64,000 bases of DNA from Pseudaminobacter sp040049255. GTDB taxonomy: Bacteria > Pseudomonadota > Alphaproteobacteria > Rhizobiales > Rhizobiaceae. Every line of letters starts with the position of its first letter. Position 1 is the first letter of the stretch. Positions 28,969 to 37,809 of the stretch are shown here, piece by piece. Made by a program: the position numbers and the translations under genes. The notes beneath the pieces are model-generated. The model saw only the letters and a program-made list of their open reading frames with translations, had not been told where the DNA came from and did not search any database. The stretch spans positions 62,001-126,000 of the forward strand of contig NZ_JBDZDR010000003.1 of NCBI RefSeq assembly GCF_040049255.1. Reading direction: 5' to 3'.

Positions 28969-29453
28969 ACGGCGTTCTCGCCATCATCTTCCGGCTGGCG
29001 GTCGTCCTTCTCGGCTATATCGGCGCGGCGCTCGCAGCCAGCGCATTCATCAACATCCTGGCGCTCGGTGCGCTTGGTGCGGAGCCGGGCGATCCCGTCG
29101 CCGCCGCCTCGCTGGTGTTCATGATACCCTTGATGGCGCTGGTCATCGCCTATTTCGCCTTCTTCCCGTCGCTTCTGGTCATCCTGCTCACCGAATTTCT
29201 CGGCAAGCGCGACTGGCTCGTCCATGCGCTCGGCGGTGGGGCGGTGGCGTTCAGCGTCGTCGGCTTCGCATTCGGTACCGGCACAGTCTGGCAGGAGGTG
29301 TCCGGCAATGGCCTCGAGCCCTACTGGCTGCCCCCGGACGACCCGCGCATGGCATTGCTGCTCATCGGCGCGGGCATGATCGGAGGCTTGGTCTACTGGC
29401 TGATCGCCGGCCGCACGGCCGGAGGCTGGCGGCAGGGTATGCCCTTGCCTTAG
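28965..29453 (+). CDS. Four-helix membrane protein of unknown function
   Basis: A 162-residue protein with four hydrophobic segments (about 4-26, 42-66, 80-98, 128-147). It starts with GTG at 28965, overlapping the rlmN stop in a GTGA arrangement, so it is probably translated by coupling from rlmN. No catalytic motif was seen and the family was not recognised. Its stop overlaps the stop of the convergent LysE gene by a few bases. Confidence 0.72.
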   Translation: MNGVLAIIFRLAVVLLGYIGAALAASAFINILALGALGAEPGDPVAAASLVFMIPLMALVIAYFAFFPSLLVILLTEFLGKRDWLVHALGGGAVAFSVVGFAFGTGTVWQEVSGNGLEPYWLPPDDPRMALLLIGAGMIGGLVYWLIAGRTAGGWRQGMPLP

Positions 29454-30091
29454 CGCGCCTGCGCCGCGAGCATCTTCAGCGCGAGAGCGGAAAACACGCC
29501 TGCGAACAGATAGTCGACAATGCGCGTCACCCGCGGGCTCTTCCTGAGCAGGCCGGCGAATTTGTCTGCGGCGACCACCATCGGCACGGCAAGCGGCAGC
29601 GACAGCACGATGAACAGCATGCCGAGGAAGAACAGCTTGCCTGGCGCATGCGGTTCGTGGGCCGAGACGAACTGCGGCAGGAACGTCATGAAGAACAGCA
29701 CGATCTTCGGATTGAGCAGGTTGATGCCGACGCCTGTCGCCCAGTTCTGGAACAGCGAGCGCGGCGCGCGCTTCACCGTCTCCGGTGAAAAGGCCGAGCC
29801 GTTCCGGAGAGCCTGCCAGGCGAGCCACACCAGATAGCCGGCGCCGACGATCTTGAGAGCCATGAAGGCCTGCGGCGCGGCCACGATGAGCGCCGAGAGG
29901 CCGACCGACACCAGCATGGTGTGAACGACGATGCCGGTGAAGGTGCCCAGCATGCAGGCAAAGCCCGCGCGGCGGCCCTCGGAAAGCGCCCGCCCGACAA
30001 ACAGGGTCATGTCCGGGCCCGGCGTGATGGCGATGAGATAGGTGGCGACGGCGAATTGCAGGATGACGGCGACTTCGGGGATGAACGACAT
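29450..30091 (-). CDS. LysE/RhtB-family amino acid exporter
   Basis: A 213-residue protein with six hydrophobic helices and the LysE/RhtB opening YLIAITPGPDMTLFVGRALSEG followed by GINLLNPKIVLFF. The family exports amino acids such as homoserine, threonine or lysine; the substrate is not predictable. The ATG at 30091 starts the conserved part. Divergent from argG, which could hint at amino-acid balance but is not proof. Confidence 0.9.
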   Translation of the reverse strand: MSFIPEVAVILQFAVATYLIAITPGPDMTLFVGRALSEGRRAGFACMLGTFTGIVVHTMLVSVGLSALIVAAPQAFMALKIVGAGYLVWLAWQALRNGSAFSPETVKRAPRSLFQNWATGVGINLLNPKIVLFFMTFLPQFVSAHEPHAPGKLFFLGMLFIVLSLPLAVPMVVAADKFAGLLRKSPRVTRIVDYLFAGVFSALALKMLAAQAR

Positions 30092-30258
30092 TTTGCGCGG
30101 GCCCGGCTGAGAAGGCGGCAAGTTAATCGAATCCACCCTGCTCGGCCAGCGGAAACCGGATCGCACAAAGCTTGCCCGCCTCGCCGTTCCTGCTAAAAGT
30201 GCCGCCAGAAAGCGCGGTGCCGCAAGGGCGGCTGCGCGGCAACGGAAGCGGATCGACA

Positions 30259-31482
<1,224 letters not shown>

Positions 31483-31504
31483 GGCGACCTTGATCGCGCA
31501 AAGA

Positions 31505-31532
31505 AAAACCCGGCGTTTCCGCCGGGTTTTTT
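31505..31532 (+). terminator. Intrinsic terminator of argG
   Basis: The stem AAAACCCGGCG / CGCCGGGTTTT with loop TTTC is extended by further Ts. The A-rich left side lets it act on the convergent lytic transglycosylase transcript too. Confidence 0.9.
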
Positions 31533-31551
31533 GTGTCCTTCGCCGAAAGGA

Positions 31552-32367
31552 TCAGTTGGCGATCAGGGTGGCGAATCTGGACAGCGCCTGCTGGTAGATC
31601 GTGGCGCGGTTCCATTCGTTCCAGATGGCGTAGTTGACCTCGCCGGGGCCGTAGCCGCCACCGGCCTGCCAGCCGTGGCCCTTCAGGAAGTTCGCCGTCG
31701 AGGCCAGCACGTCGCCGGTGGAATGGATCAGGTCGCGGCGGCCGTTGCCGTCGAAATCGACCGCATATTGCAGGTATTTGGAGGGCAGGAACTGGGTCTG
31801 ACCAAGTTCGCCGAAGCCCGCGCCCCGCATCTGGTCGGCAGTGATGTAGCCCTTCTGGGCGATCTCCAGCGCGGCGTCGAGCTCGTGCGTGAAGAAGGCC
31901 GAGCGGCGGCAGTCATAGGCCAGCGTGGCCAGCGGCTGGAACACGCTCCTGTTGCCGGAATTGGCGCCAAAGCCGGTCTCCATGCCCCAGATGGCCAGCA
32001 GAACCTCGGGCTGGACGCCATAATGCTGCTGGATCTTGGCGAAGGTGGCGGCGTGGGTCTTCATCAGCCCCTTGGCCTTCTTGACGTAGGATGCCGGCGC
32101 GCGGCGCGCCATGAACTGGTCGAGCGTGCCCTTGAAGGCGCCCTTCTGGTTGCGGTCGATCTTGATGACGCCGGTGTCATATTTCACGCCGGCAAGCGGC
32201 GAGGTATCGATGCCGCGGGCCCTAGCCTCTGCCTTATAGCTTTCCAGCCAGGCGGCGAAGCCGCTGCTGTCGTTGCCGCACTGCGCCGCATGGGCGCTGC
32301 CGGTCGCCAGACCGAGCACGGCAAAGGCGGCAGCCGCAAAAATCTTTCCCTTGGCTATGAAGGCCAT
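31552..32367 (-). CDS. Lytic murein transglycosylase (MltB/SLT_2 family)
   Basis: A 271-residue exported protein with a signal peptide cleaved after AHA (about residue 28). The transglycosylase domain has the catalytic Glu130 in WGMETGFGAN, plus FGELGQTQFLPSKYLQYAVD and SVFQPLATLAYDCRR. It cleaves peptidoglycan glycan strands. No C-terminal peptidoglycan-binding domain is present, so this is the short form. A palindromic CtrA-like site lies about 75 bp upstream. Confidence 0.92.
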   Translation of the reverse strand: MAFIAKGKIFAAAAFAVLGLATGSAHAAQCGNDSSGFAAWLESYKAEARARGIDTSPLAGVKYDTGVIKIDRNQKGAFKGTLDQFMARRAPASYVKKAKGLMKTHAATFAKIQQHYGVQPEVLLAIWGMETGFGANSGNRSVFQPLATLAYDCRRSAFFTHELDAALEIAQKGYITADQMRGAGFGELGQTQFLPSKYLQYAVDFDGNGRRDLIHSTGDVLASTANFLKGHGWQAGGGYGPGEVNYAIWNEWNRATIYQQALSRFATLIAN

Positions 32368-32438
32368 GCTGTTCTCCTGAATGCCTGAATCACGTCGCTG
32401 TTGCGTCTTCCGCCAGCCGCGCGCCGCACGCTTGTCGC

Positions 32439-32455
32439 GTCATGGTTAAAATGAC
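32439..32455 (-). promoter_or_regulatory. CtrA-type half-site inside an inverted repeat
   Basis: GTCAT-GGTTAAA-ATGAC is a perfect 5-bp inverted repeat; its minus strand contains TTAACCAT (32442-32449), the CtrA 8-mer. The 11-mer ATTTTAACCAT is identical to the one ahead of the Omp19-like lipoprotein, at nearly the same distance from the start codon. Confidence 0.42.
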
Positions 32456-32679
32456 GTGTACAGCCCGTCCCGCTGGCACTGGGGAGCAAATTCCCCATGA
32501 TCAAGGGCATAATGTGGCAAGCTGGCTCATATGTCTTGCGGGGCCCTTTCCATCCCCGCTTGAGGGGAATATCCGCTGCAGGGCGCGGGTGGGCGCGTGA
32601 AGCTGTCAGCAATTCACCCCGCCCGGAGCCTCGGTCCGACCCTCCCGCTGGGGCGAAACCCCGGCCGCGCTTGCTGGGC

Positions 32680-32697
32680 CGCCGTACGGCGTATATT
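32680..32697 (+). promoter_or_regulatory. Palindrome and -10 box upstream of tetR
   Basis: CGCCGTACGGCG is a perfect 12-bp palindrome immediately followed by TATATT (32692-32697), a good -10, with TTGCTG as a possible -35 15 nt upstream. A site at this place would give autorepression. The GTAC centre also occurs in the palindromes ahead of the next gene. Confidence 0.45.
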
Positions 32698-32726
32698 GTT
32701 TCTGCCCGTCGCCCTGTCAGGATCCC

Positions 32727-33389
32727 ATGACCCAGCCTACACCAACACCCGCCAGCCCCCGCGAACGCAAGAAGGCGCTTTTGCGCGCGGAACTGCTGGA
32801 GGCCGCGCATGAGCTGGTGAAGGAGGAAGGCTATGAGGGCCTGACAATCCGCAAGCTCGCCCAGCGCGTCGGCTATGCGCCGATGTCGGTCTATTCTTAT
32901 TTCGCCGACAAGCATGAGATATTGCTGGCGCTGGCGGAGGACGCCTTCGAGACCCTTGCCCAGCGCATGGAACGCGACGCACCGGCCGAGCCGCTGGCGG
33001 CGCTGCGCAAGATCATGGAGGAATATGCGGTCTTCGCGCTGGAGAACCCCAACGAGTACCGCACCATCTTCATGACCCGCGACCCGGCGGGGCTCCGCGG
33101 GCAAGAGGTGACCGAGCTCGGCAAGCTCGAAAGCGGGAACCCGGCGCTGCGCATCCTGCTGAAGCGCGTGCAGGCCTGCATCGACGCCGGCATTTTCAAG
33201 GGCGATGTGCATGCCATCTCCACCCTCTTGTGGAGCTGCGGCCACGGCGCCATTTCCCTCCAGCTTGCCTTTCCCTTCTATCCTTTCGGCGAGCCCGGTA
33301 AATTTCTGGCGGCCTCCATGGAAGTGGCGCTGGCCGGGCTGATGGCGCAGAAGGTCGAAGCCCTCGTGCCGCCGGAAGAGCGCTGCTAG
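32727..33389 (+). CDS. TetR/AcrR-family transcriptional regulator
   Basis: A 220-residue repressor. The helix-turn-helix is at about residues 38-57 (LTIRKLAQRVGYAPMSVYSYF), the classic TetR pattern, followed by ADKHEILLALAEDAFE. The ligand-binding part contains LLWSCGHGAISLQL, typical of the WHG-type C-terminal domain. Ligand unknown. The next gene downstream on the same strand has palindromes similar to the one before tetR, suggesting both are its targets. Confidence 0.88.
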   Translation: MTQPTPTPASPRERKKALLRAELLEAAHELVKEEGYEGLTIRKLAQRVGYAPMSVYSYFADKHEILLALAEDAFETLAQRMERDAPAEPLAALRKIMEEYAVFALENPNEYRTIFMTRDPAGLRGQEVTELGKLESGNPALRILLKRVQACIDAGIFKGDVHAISTLLWSCGHGAISLQLAFPFYPFGEPGKFLAASMEVALAGLMAQKVEALVPPEERC

Positions 33390-33539
33390 CCTGGCCCGCC
33401 ATAGACCCGACATCCTGCGGCCGCGCAACGACGCGCGGCAGATCCTGGCGGGCGCGCAGATGCCGCCACGGGCCGACCATGCACGCCCGGCGCCCTTTCC
33501 CGTTTTTTTCTGAAGCCGCACCGCGACCGGACAATTTTT

Positions 33540-33610
33540 CGTACGCGTACGATTTTGGCTTGCAAAGGCGAATTCACCTCCGTATATGTACGTCATATTA
33601 TACACGTACA
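33540..33610 (+). promoter_or_regulatory. Promoter with two palindromes ahead of a small exported protein
   Basis: CGTACGCGTACG (33540-33551) is a perfect palindrome. TGTACGT (33587-33593) and ACGTACA (33604-33610) form a perfect inverted repeat with a 10-nt spacer. Between these arms lies the -10 TATTAT (33596-33601), 17 nt after a possible -35 TTCACC (33573-33578). The repeat would occlude the promoter when bound. The GTAC cores link it to the tetR palindrome. The segment is AT-rich compared with its surroundings. Confidence 0.5.
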
Positions 33611-33631
33611 GATTTTTTTGGAGAAATGATG

Positions 33632-33883
33632 ATGCAAAAGACCCTTGTTGGCATCGCCGCCCTTCTGACCCTGTCGGGTACCGCATTCGCCGCCGATTTT
33701 GCCGACACGCTGCGCTATCCCGATTCCCCCCGCTTCGAGGCCGCGGCACCCAGGCTCGACTACTCCACGACCGCCTCGATCAAGACCGTAGGCACGGAAA
33801 AGACCACCGAACCGGTGTCGTCGCGCCAGACCTCCGGCGACAGCGCCGGGTCGGTGGCGCTGCCGGCGGGCAAGGCTCGCTAA
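33632..33883 (+). CDS. Small exported protein of unknown function
   Basis: An 83-residue protein with a signal peptide MQKTLVGIAALLTLSGTAFA cleaved before AADF. The mature ~63 residues are hydrophilic, Ser/Thr/Ala-rich and have no Cys; no family is recognised. Three ATG codons in a row occur at 33626, 33629 and 33632; GGAG at 33620-33623 best fits the third (8-nt spacing) or second. Its promoter has two palindromes, so expression is probably switched. Confidence 0.72.
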   Translation: MQKTLVGIAALLTLSGTAFAADFADTLRYPDSPRFEAAAPRLDYSTTASIKTVGTEKTTEPVSSRQTSGDSAGSVALPAGKAR

Positions 33884-33910
33884 GTCACCTCCCAAGACGA
33901 GCGAACGCAA

Positions 33911-33948
33911 CGGGCGGCGGAGTTTTCAGCTCCGCCGCCCGTTTCATT
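33911..33948 (+). terminator. Strong terminator between the small exported gene and the GGDEF-EAL gene
   Basis: The perfect 12-bp stem CGGGCGGCGGAG / CTCCGCCGCCCG with loop TTTTCAG is followed by TTTCATTT. It may stop transcripts from both sides. Confidence 0.85.
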
Positions 33949-33995
33949 TGTGCCGCCCGTCAAATCGGAGAGGGACGCATTCCGCCCCGCGCTCG

Positions 33996-36476
33996 TCAGG
34001 CCGCTGACGTTTCGTAATAGGTGCCGATGACCTCGGCCACGCGATCCCTGGCCACGGGCGGGCTGAACAGGAAACCCTGCAGCTCGCCGCACTGCTCCTT
34101 TTGTAGGGCGTGCAATTGCTCCACCGTCTCGACCCCTTCGGCAGTGGTGTCGATGCCGAGGCTGGCGCCAAGGCCAATGATGGCGCGCACGATGGCGAGC
34201 GCTTCGGGGCTGGCGCTGATCTCGCGGATGAAGGACCGGTCGATCTTCAGGCGGCTGAACTGGAACTGCCGCAGATAGCTGAGGCTGGAATAGCCGGTGC
34301 CGAAATCGTCCAGCGCGATGCGGGCGCCAAGGTCGCGGATGCGGCGCAGCGTGGCCAGGTTGGACTCGGTGTCGGCCAGCAGCACGGATTCGGTGACCTC
34401 GATTTCCAGCCGCGTCGGCTGCAACCCCGACAGCGCCAGCGCTTCGCCGATGGTGGCGACCAATGCCGTTCCGCGGAACTGCACCGGCGAGACGTTGACG
34501 GCGACGACGAGCTGTCCCGGCCAGCCGGCCGCCTGGCGGCAGGCCTCGCGCAGCACCCAGCGGCCGAGCGCGTCGATCATCCCGGTTTCCTCGGCAAGCG
34601 GGATGAAGACGCCGGGCGAAACCATGCCGCGCCTGGGGTTGTTCCAGCGCAACAGCGCCTCAAAGCCGCGCAGCTGCCCGGTCTTGACCGCGAAGATGGG
34701 CTGGAAATGCAGCTCGAACTCCCTGCCTATGTCGGCGCCGCGCAGCTCCATCTCCAGCGCGCGCCGGTCGCGCACCTGGCTGTCCATCTCCGGCTCGAAG
34801 AAGCGTAGCGAGCCCTTGGCAACGTTCTTGGCGCGATAGAGGGCAAGGTCCGCGCATTTGAGCAGGCTTTCAGTATCCGTCGCATCCTGCGGTGAAAGCG
34901 CAGCGCCGACGCTGGCGGTGACCGAAACCTGCGAGCCCTGGACGGTACGGATGGCGGCAATCTCGTCGAGCAGCCGCCCGGCCAGGCCGCAGACCGCTTC
35001 GCGCGAAGCCGCGCCCGGAAGCAGCACGGCGAATTCGTCACCGCCGAGCCGCGCGATAAGGTCGGAGCCACGCAGCAGTTTGCGCAGGCGGCCGGTGATC
35101 TCGACCAGAAGCGCGTCGCCGGCGGCATGGCCGAGCGTGTCGTTGACCACCTTGAAGTCGTCGAGATCGAGCAGCAGCACCGCGAAGGCCGCCTCGTTCT
35201 GGGCGGCGCGCGCAAGCTCGCGGGTGAACAATGTGCGATTGGCCACGCCGGTCAGCGGATCGTGCAGCGCCAGGAAGGTAACGTGCTCTTCGGCGCGCTT
35301 GCGCTCGGTGACGTCGACTATGGTCGACAGCGTGGCCGGCGCATGGTCCACCACGATGCCGCGCGCATATTCCACCACGTCGAGCAGGCGGCCGTCGGCA
35401 GTTACATGGCGGGAGCTTGCTTCCCCGGGCGGGTGCTGCCCGGCGTCGGCGTCAGCGCGAAGTCCGGCCAGGCCGAGGGTGAAGAAGGCCTCGCGCTCAT
35501 AGCCGTAGAGGCGCAGTGCCGCCTCGTTGACGTTCAGGAAATGCTCGCCGCTTTCGTCGCGCACATACATCGGCACCGGGTTTTCGTCGAACAGCGAGCG
35601 GAACAGGGTTTCGCGCGCCTTTAGCTCGCCGACATCGGTGAAGGTCACGGCCAGGAGATCGTCGGCGATCGCCACCCCTACCTTGAGCGAGACCTGGCGG
35701 CCTTCGAGCCTGTATTCCAGCTCGAAACTGGTGGCGCGGCGATGCTGTGCCGCCTCGCGGAAGCGGGCGAAGGCATCGGACAGACCGGGCCGCACCAGCG
35801 CCTCGGACAGGAGGGCGAACTGCAGCCGGTCGGCCTGCGAGCCGAGATGATGCGCGGCCGCCTCGTTGATGCTGAGGATGGAGAAGTCGCGGATGACGCC
35901 GCCGCGCTCGACGGCGCTGAGGGCCATGATGCCTTCGCCGGTGGCGTTGATGAGCAGGCGCGCCAGGTTGAGCTGGCTGCGGCGCGGACGCAGGAAGAGC
36001 ATGAAATAGTCGCCGCGCCAGCGGCAGGCGAGCGGCAACGCGAGGGTCTCGACCGTTGAGACCATACCATCGACCAGCGCCCGGCACAGTGTCAGGCGCG
36101 GACTTGCTGCTTCCCGCGCCGCCGCCAGCGCCTCGCCTATGGCCAGCGCGTGGGGCCCGAGCAGCCGCGTGGCCATCCGACCGACGCAAGCCTCGCCCAC
36201 GATCGCCTCGAAGCGCGGGCCGGCACGCAGTATGACGGGCTCGTCGCCCTCCAGCTGGCGCACCACGGCCATCTCGTCGGCGAATCGGCCGACGCTGCCC
36301 AGCGCCATCTCTTCATATTGCGGCAGGCCGCCGGAGGGTGGGCGCACGGACTGCCAGCGGCGCAGGATCAACCTGACGTCGTCGAACTCGGTGTCGATGC
36401 GCAAAAAATCCCGCTCGGCGGCCTCGGCTTCCGGGGCCGGAAGCTGGCGGTGCGGCAGGAGCTGTGTCGTCGGCAT
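33996..36476 (-). CDS. PAS-GGDEF-EAL cyclic-di-GMP turnover protein
   Basis: An 826-residue signalling protein. The N-terminal ~160 residues resemble a PAS_5-type sensor, then two PAS domains (about 170-290 and 290-410), then GGDEF with intact GGDEF at 478-482 and an inhibitory-site RGSD five residues before it, then EAL with EAL at 606-608 plus EVTES, DDFGTGYSSL and TAEGVET. Both catalytic sets look intact, so it may both make and degrade c-di-GMP. No transmembrane helix is seen; likely cytosolic. The ATG at 36476 has GGAG 5 nt upstream. Confidence 0.92.
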   Translation of the reverse strand: MPTTQLLPHRQLPAPEAEAAERDFLRIDTEFDDVRLILRRWQSVRPPSGGLPQYEEMALGSVGRFADEMAVVRQLEGDEPVILRAGPRFEAIVGEACVGRMATRLLGPHALAIGEALAAAREAASPRLTLCRALVDGMVSTVETLALPLACRWRGDYFMLFLRPRRSQLNLARLLINATGEGIMALSAVERGGVIRDFSILSINEAAAHHLGSQADRLQFALLSEALVRPGLSDAFARFREAAQHRRATSFELEYRLEGRQVSLKVGVAIADDLLAVTFTDVGELKARETLFRSLFDENPVPMYVRDESGEHFLNVNEAALRLYGYEREAFFTLGLAGLRADADAGQHPPGEASSRHVTADGRLLDVVEYARGIVVDHAPATLSTIVDVTERKRAEEHVTFLALHDPLTGVANRTLFTRELARAAQNEAAFAVLLLDLDDFKVVNDTLGHAAGDALLVEITGRLRKLLRGSDLIARLGGDEFAVLLPGAASREAVCGLAGRLLDEIAAIRTVQGSQVSVTASVGAALSPQDATDTESLLKCADLALYRAKNVAKGSLRFFEPEMDSQVRDRRALEMELRGADIGREFELHFQPIFAVKTGQLRGFEALLRWNNPRRGMVSPGVFIPLAEETGMIDALGRWVLREACRQAAGWPGQLVVAVNVSPVQFRGTALVATIGEALALSGLQPTRLEIEVTESVLLADTESNLATLRRIRDLGARIALDDFGTGYSSLSYLRQFQFSRLKIDRSFIREISASPEALAIVRAIIGLGASLGIDTTAEGVETVEQLHALQKEQCGELQGFLFSPPVARDRVAEVIGTYYETSAA

Positions 36477-36832
36477 GGGACTCCGGGTGTCGTTCGTAGC
36501 CGAAAGACCGGACACGCGCACGGGCCGCCGCGATAAACGTCGGGAAAGGGCGCCTGGGGCGGCAAATCGGTGGCTGGTTTTTCATACCGGGCGGGCCGGT
36601 GCGGCGGCTCGGCATCATGCCTCCGCGCCGGGATCCGTGCGGGCTGCCTGGGCCGAAACCTATGCGAGGCGACTTACCATTCGATTAAGCGGGTTGTCAC
36701 ACTCTCGTCATAATGCCACGTCGACAAGACCGCCGAAGCGCGCGACAAAAAGCGTCGCGGATCATGCCATGCCGCACCCTCGCCGCCGGCCATAATGGCC
36801 GCAAATTCCCGCTCTTGGAGAGCCCGCCGCCG
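36477..36832. other. 356-bp divergent gap between the GGDEF-EAL and bestrophin genes
   Basis: No gene is supported. The stretch 36670-36720 is AT-richer and probably holds the promoter for the bestrophin gene (TTGTCA near 36695 and CATAAT near 36710), but the -35/-10 spacing is too short to accept as a single promoter. Confidence 0.5.
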
Positions 36833-37741
36833 ATGATCGTTCGTCCCCGTCCAGGGCTGCTGAAGCTGTTTTTCATCATGCGCGGCTCCATCGTGCCCCG
36901 CATCACGCCGCATATCATCGGCTTCGGCCTATATGCGCTGGCGGTGGTGGCGACCATCAAGGCGCTGGGGCTCGACTTCGGCAATTACGGCCTCGCGCCC
37001 TTCGGCCTGCTCGGCGTGACGCTGTCGCTCTATCTCGGCTTCCGCAACAACGCCGCCTATGACCGCTGGTGGGAGGCCCGGAAGCTCTGGGGGCAGCTGG
37101 TGTTCGAGATCAGGAATTTCTCGCGCGCCGCGCTGGCCCTGGTGCCGGCCGAAAGCGGCCAGGTGCGGCCGCTGCTGATGGACGCGCTGGCTTTCTGCCA
37201 CTTCCTGCGCGGCGAGCTGCGCAAAGTCGACGCGGTGGAAGAGGCGCGCGCCTTCATCGGCGCCGAAGCCGATACCGTGCCGGCCTTCACCAACAGGCCC
37301 GACGAGATGGTGCGCCGCATGGGACGCCGCATCGGCGCGCTCAAGCGGGAGGGCCGGATCGAGGCGATGGACTTCCGCATACTCGACGAACGCCTGGCGT
37401 CGATCACGGCGCTGCAAGCCGGCTGCGAACGCATCGCCGGCACGCCGCTGCCCTTCGCCTACACGCTGCTTCTGCAGCGCTCGGCCTACATATTCTGCAT
37501 GTTGCTGCCCTTCGGCCTGGCCTTCTCGGCAGGATGGGCCACGCCGTTCTTCACCGCGCTGATCGCCTATTCCTTCTTCGGTCTCGATGCGCTGTCCGAA
37601 GAGTTGGAAGACCCGTTCGGCACCCAGGCCAACGACCTCGCGCTGGACGGGCTGTGCCGCGTCTGCGAGATCTCGGTGTTCGAGGCGCTGGGCGAGGCTC
37701 CGCCCAAGATGACCGCGCCCGAGCGGTTTTATTATTCCTAG
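36833..37741 (+). CDS. Bestrophin-family anion channel (YneE type)
   Basis: A 302-residue membrane protein of the bacterial bestrophin/UPF0187 group. Conserved points are the opening IVRPRPGLLKLFFIMRGSIV, the GFRNNAAYDRWWEARKLWG motif and the late DALSEELEDPFGTQANDLAL. It is expected to form pentameric ion channels. The ATG at 36833 starts the conserved part; an upstream ATG at 36764 would add 23 residues. Physiological ion not predictable. Confidence 0.9.
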   Translation: MIVRPRPGLLKLFFIMRGSIVPRITPHIIGFGLYALAVVATIKALGLDFGNYGLAPFGLLGVTLSLYLGFRNNAAYDRWWEARKLWGQLVFEIRNFSRAALALVPAESGQVRPLLMDALAFCHFLRGELRKVDAVEEARAFIGAEADTVPAFTNRPDEMVRRMGRRIGALKREGRIEAMDFRILDERLASITALQAGCERIAGTPLPFAYTLLLQRSAYIFCMLLPFGLAFSAGWATPFFTALIAYSFFGLDALSEELEDPFGTQANDLALDGLCRVCEISVFEALGEAPPKMTAPERFYYS

Positions 37742-37809
37742 ATGCCGTCTCAGGCAGGTTGCCGTCGAACGACTTCCCGCGCCAATTTGAACGTCGACGT
37801 TTCCCCCGC

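Larger units (their letters stand above)
32368..32726. other. 359-bp divergent regulatory gap between lytic transglycosylase and tetR
   Basis: No gene is seen. It carries the CtrA-like palindrome (32439-32455) on the transglycosylase side and a GTAC-centred palindrome with a TATATT -10 candidate (32680-32697) on the tetR side. The middle, around 32560-32670, is GC-rich without clear features. Confidence 0.6.

Noticed and set aside
36690..36716. TTGTCA and CATAAT as a bestrophin promoter
   Set aside because: The boxes are only 9 nt apart, too close for a sigma-70 promoter.
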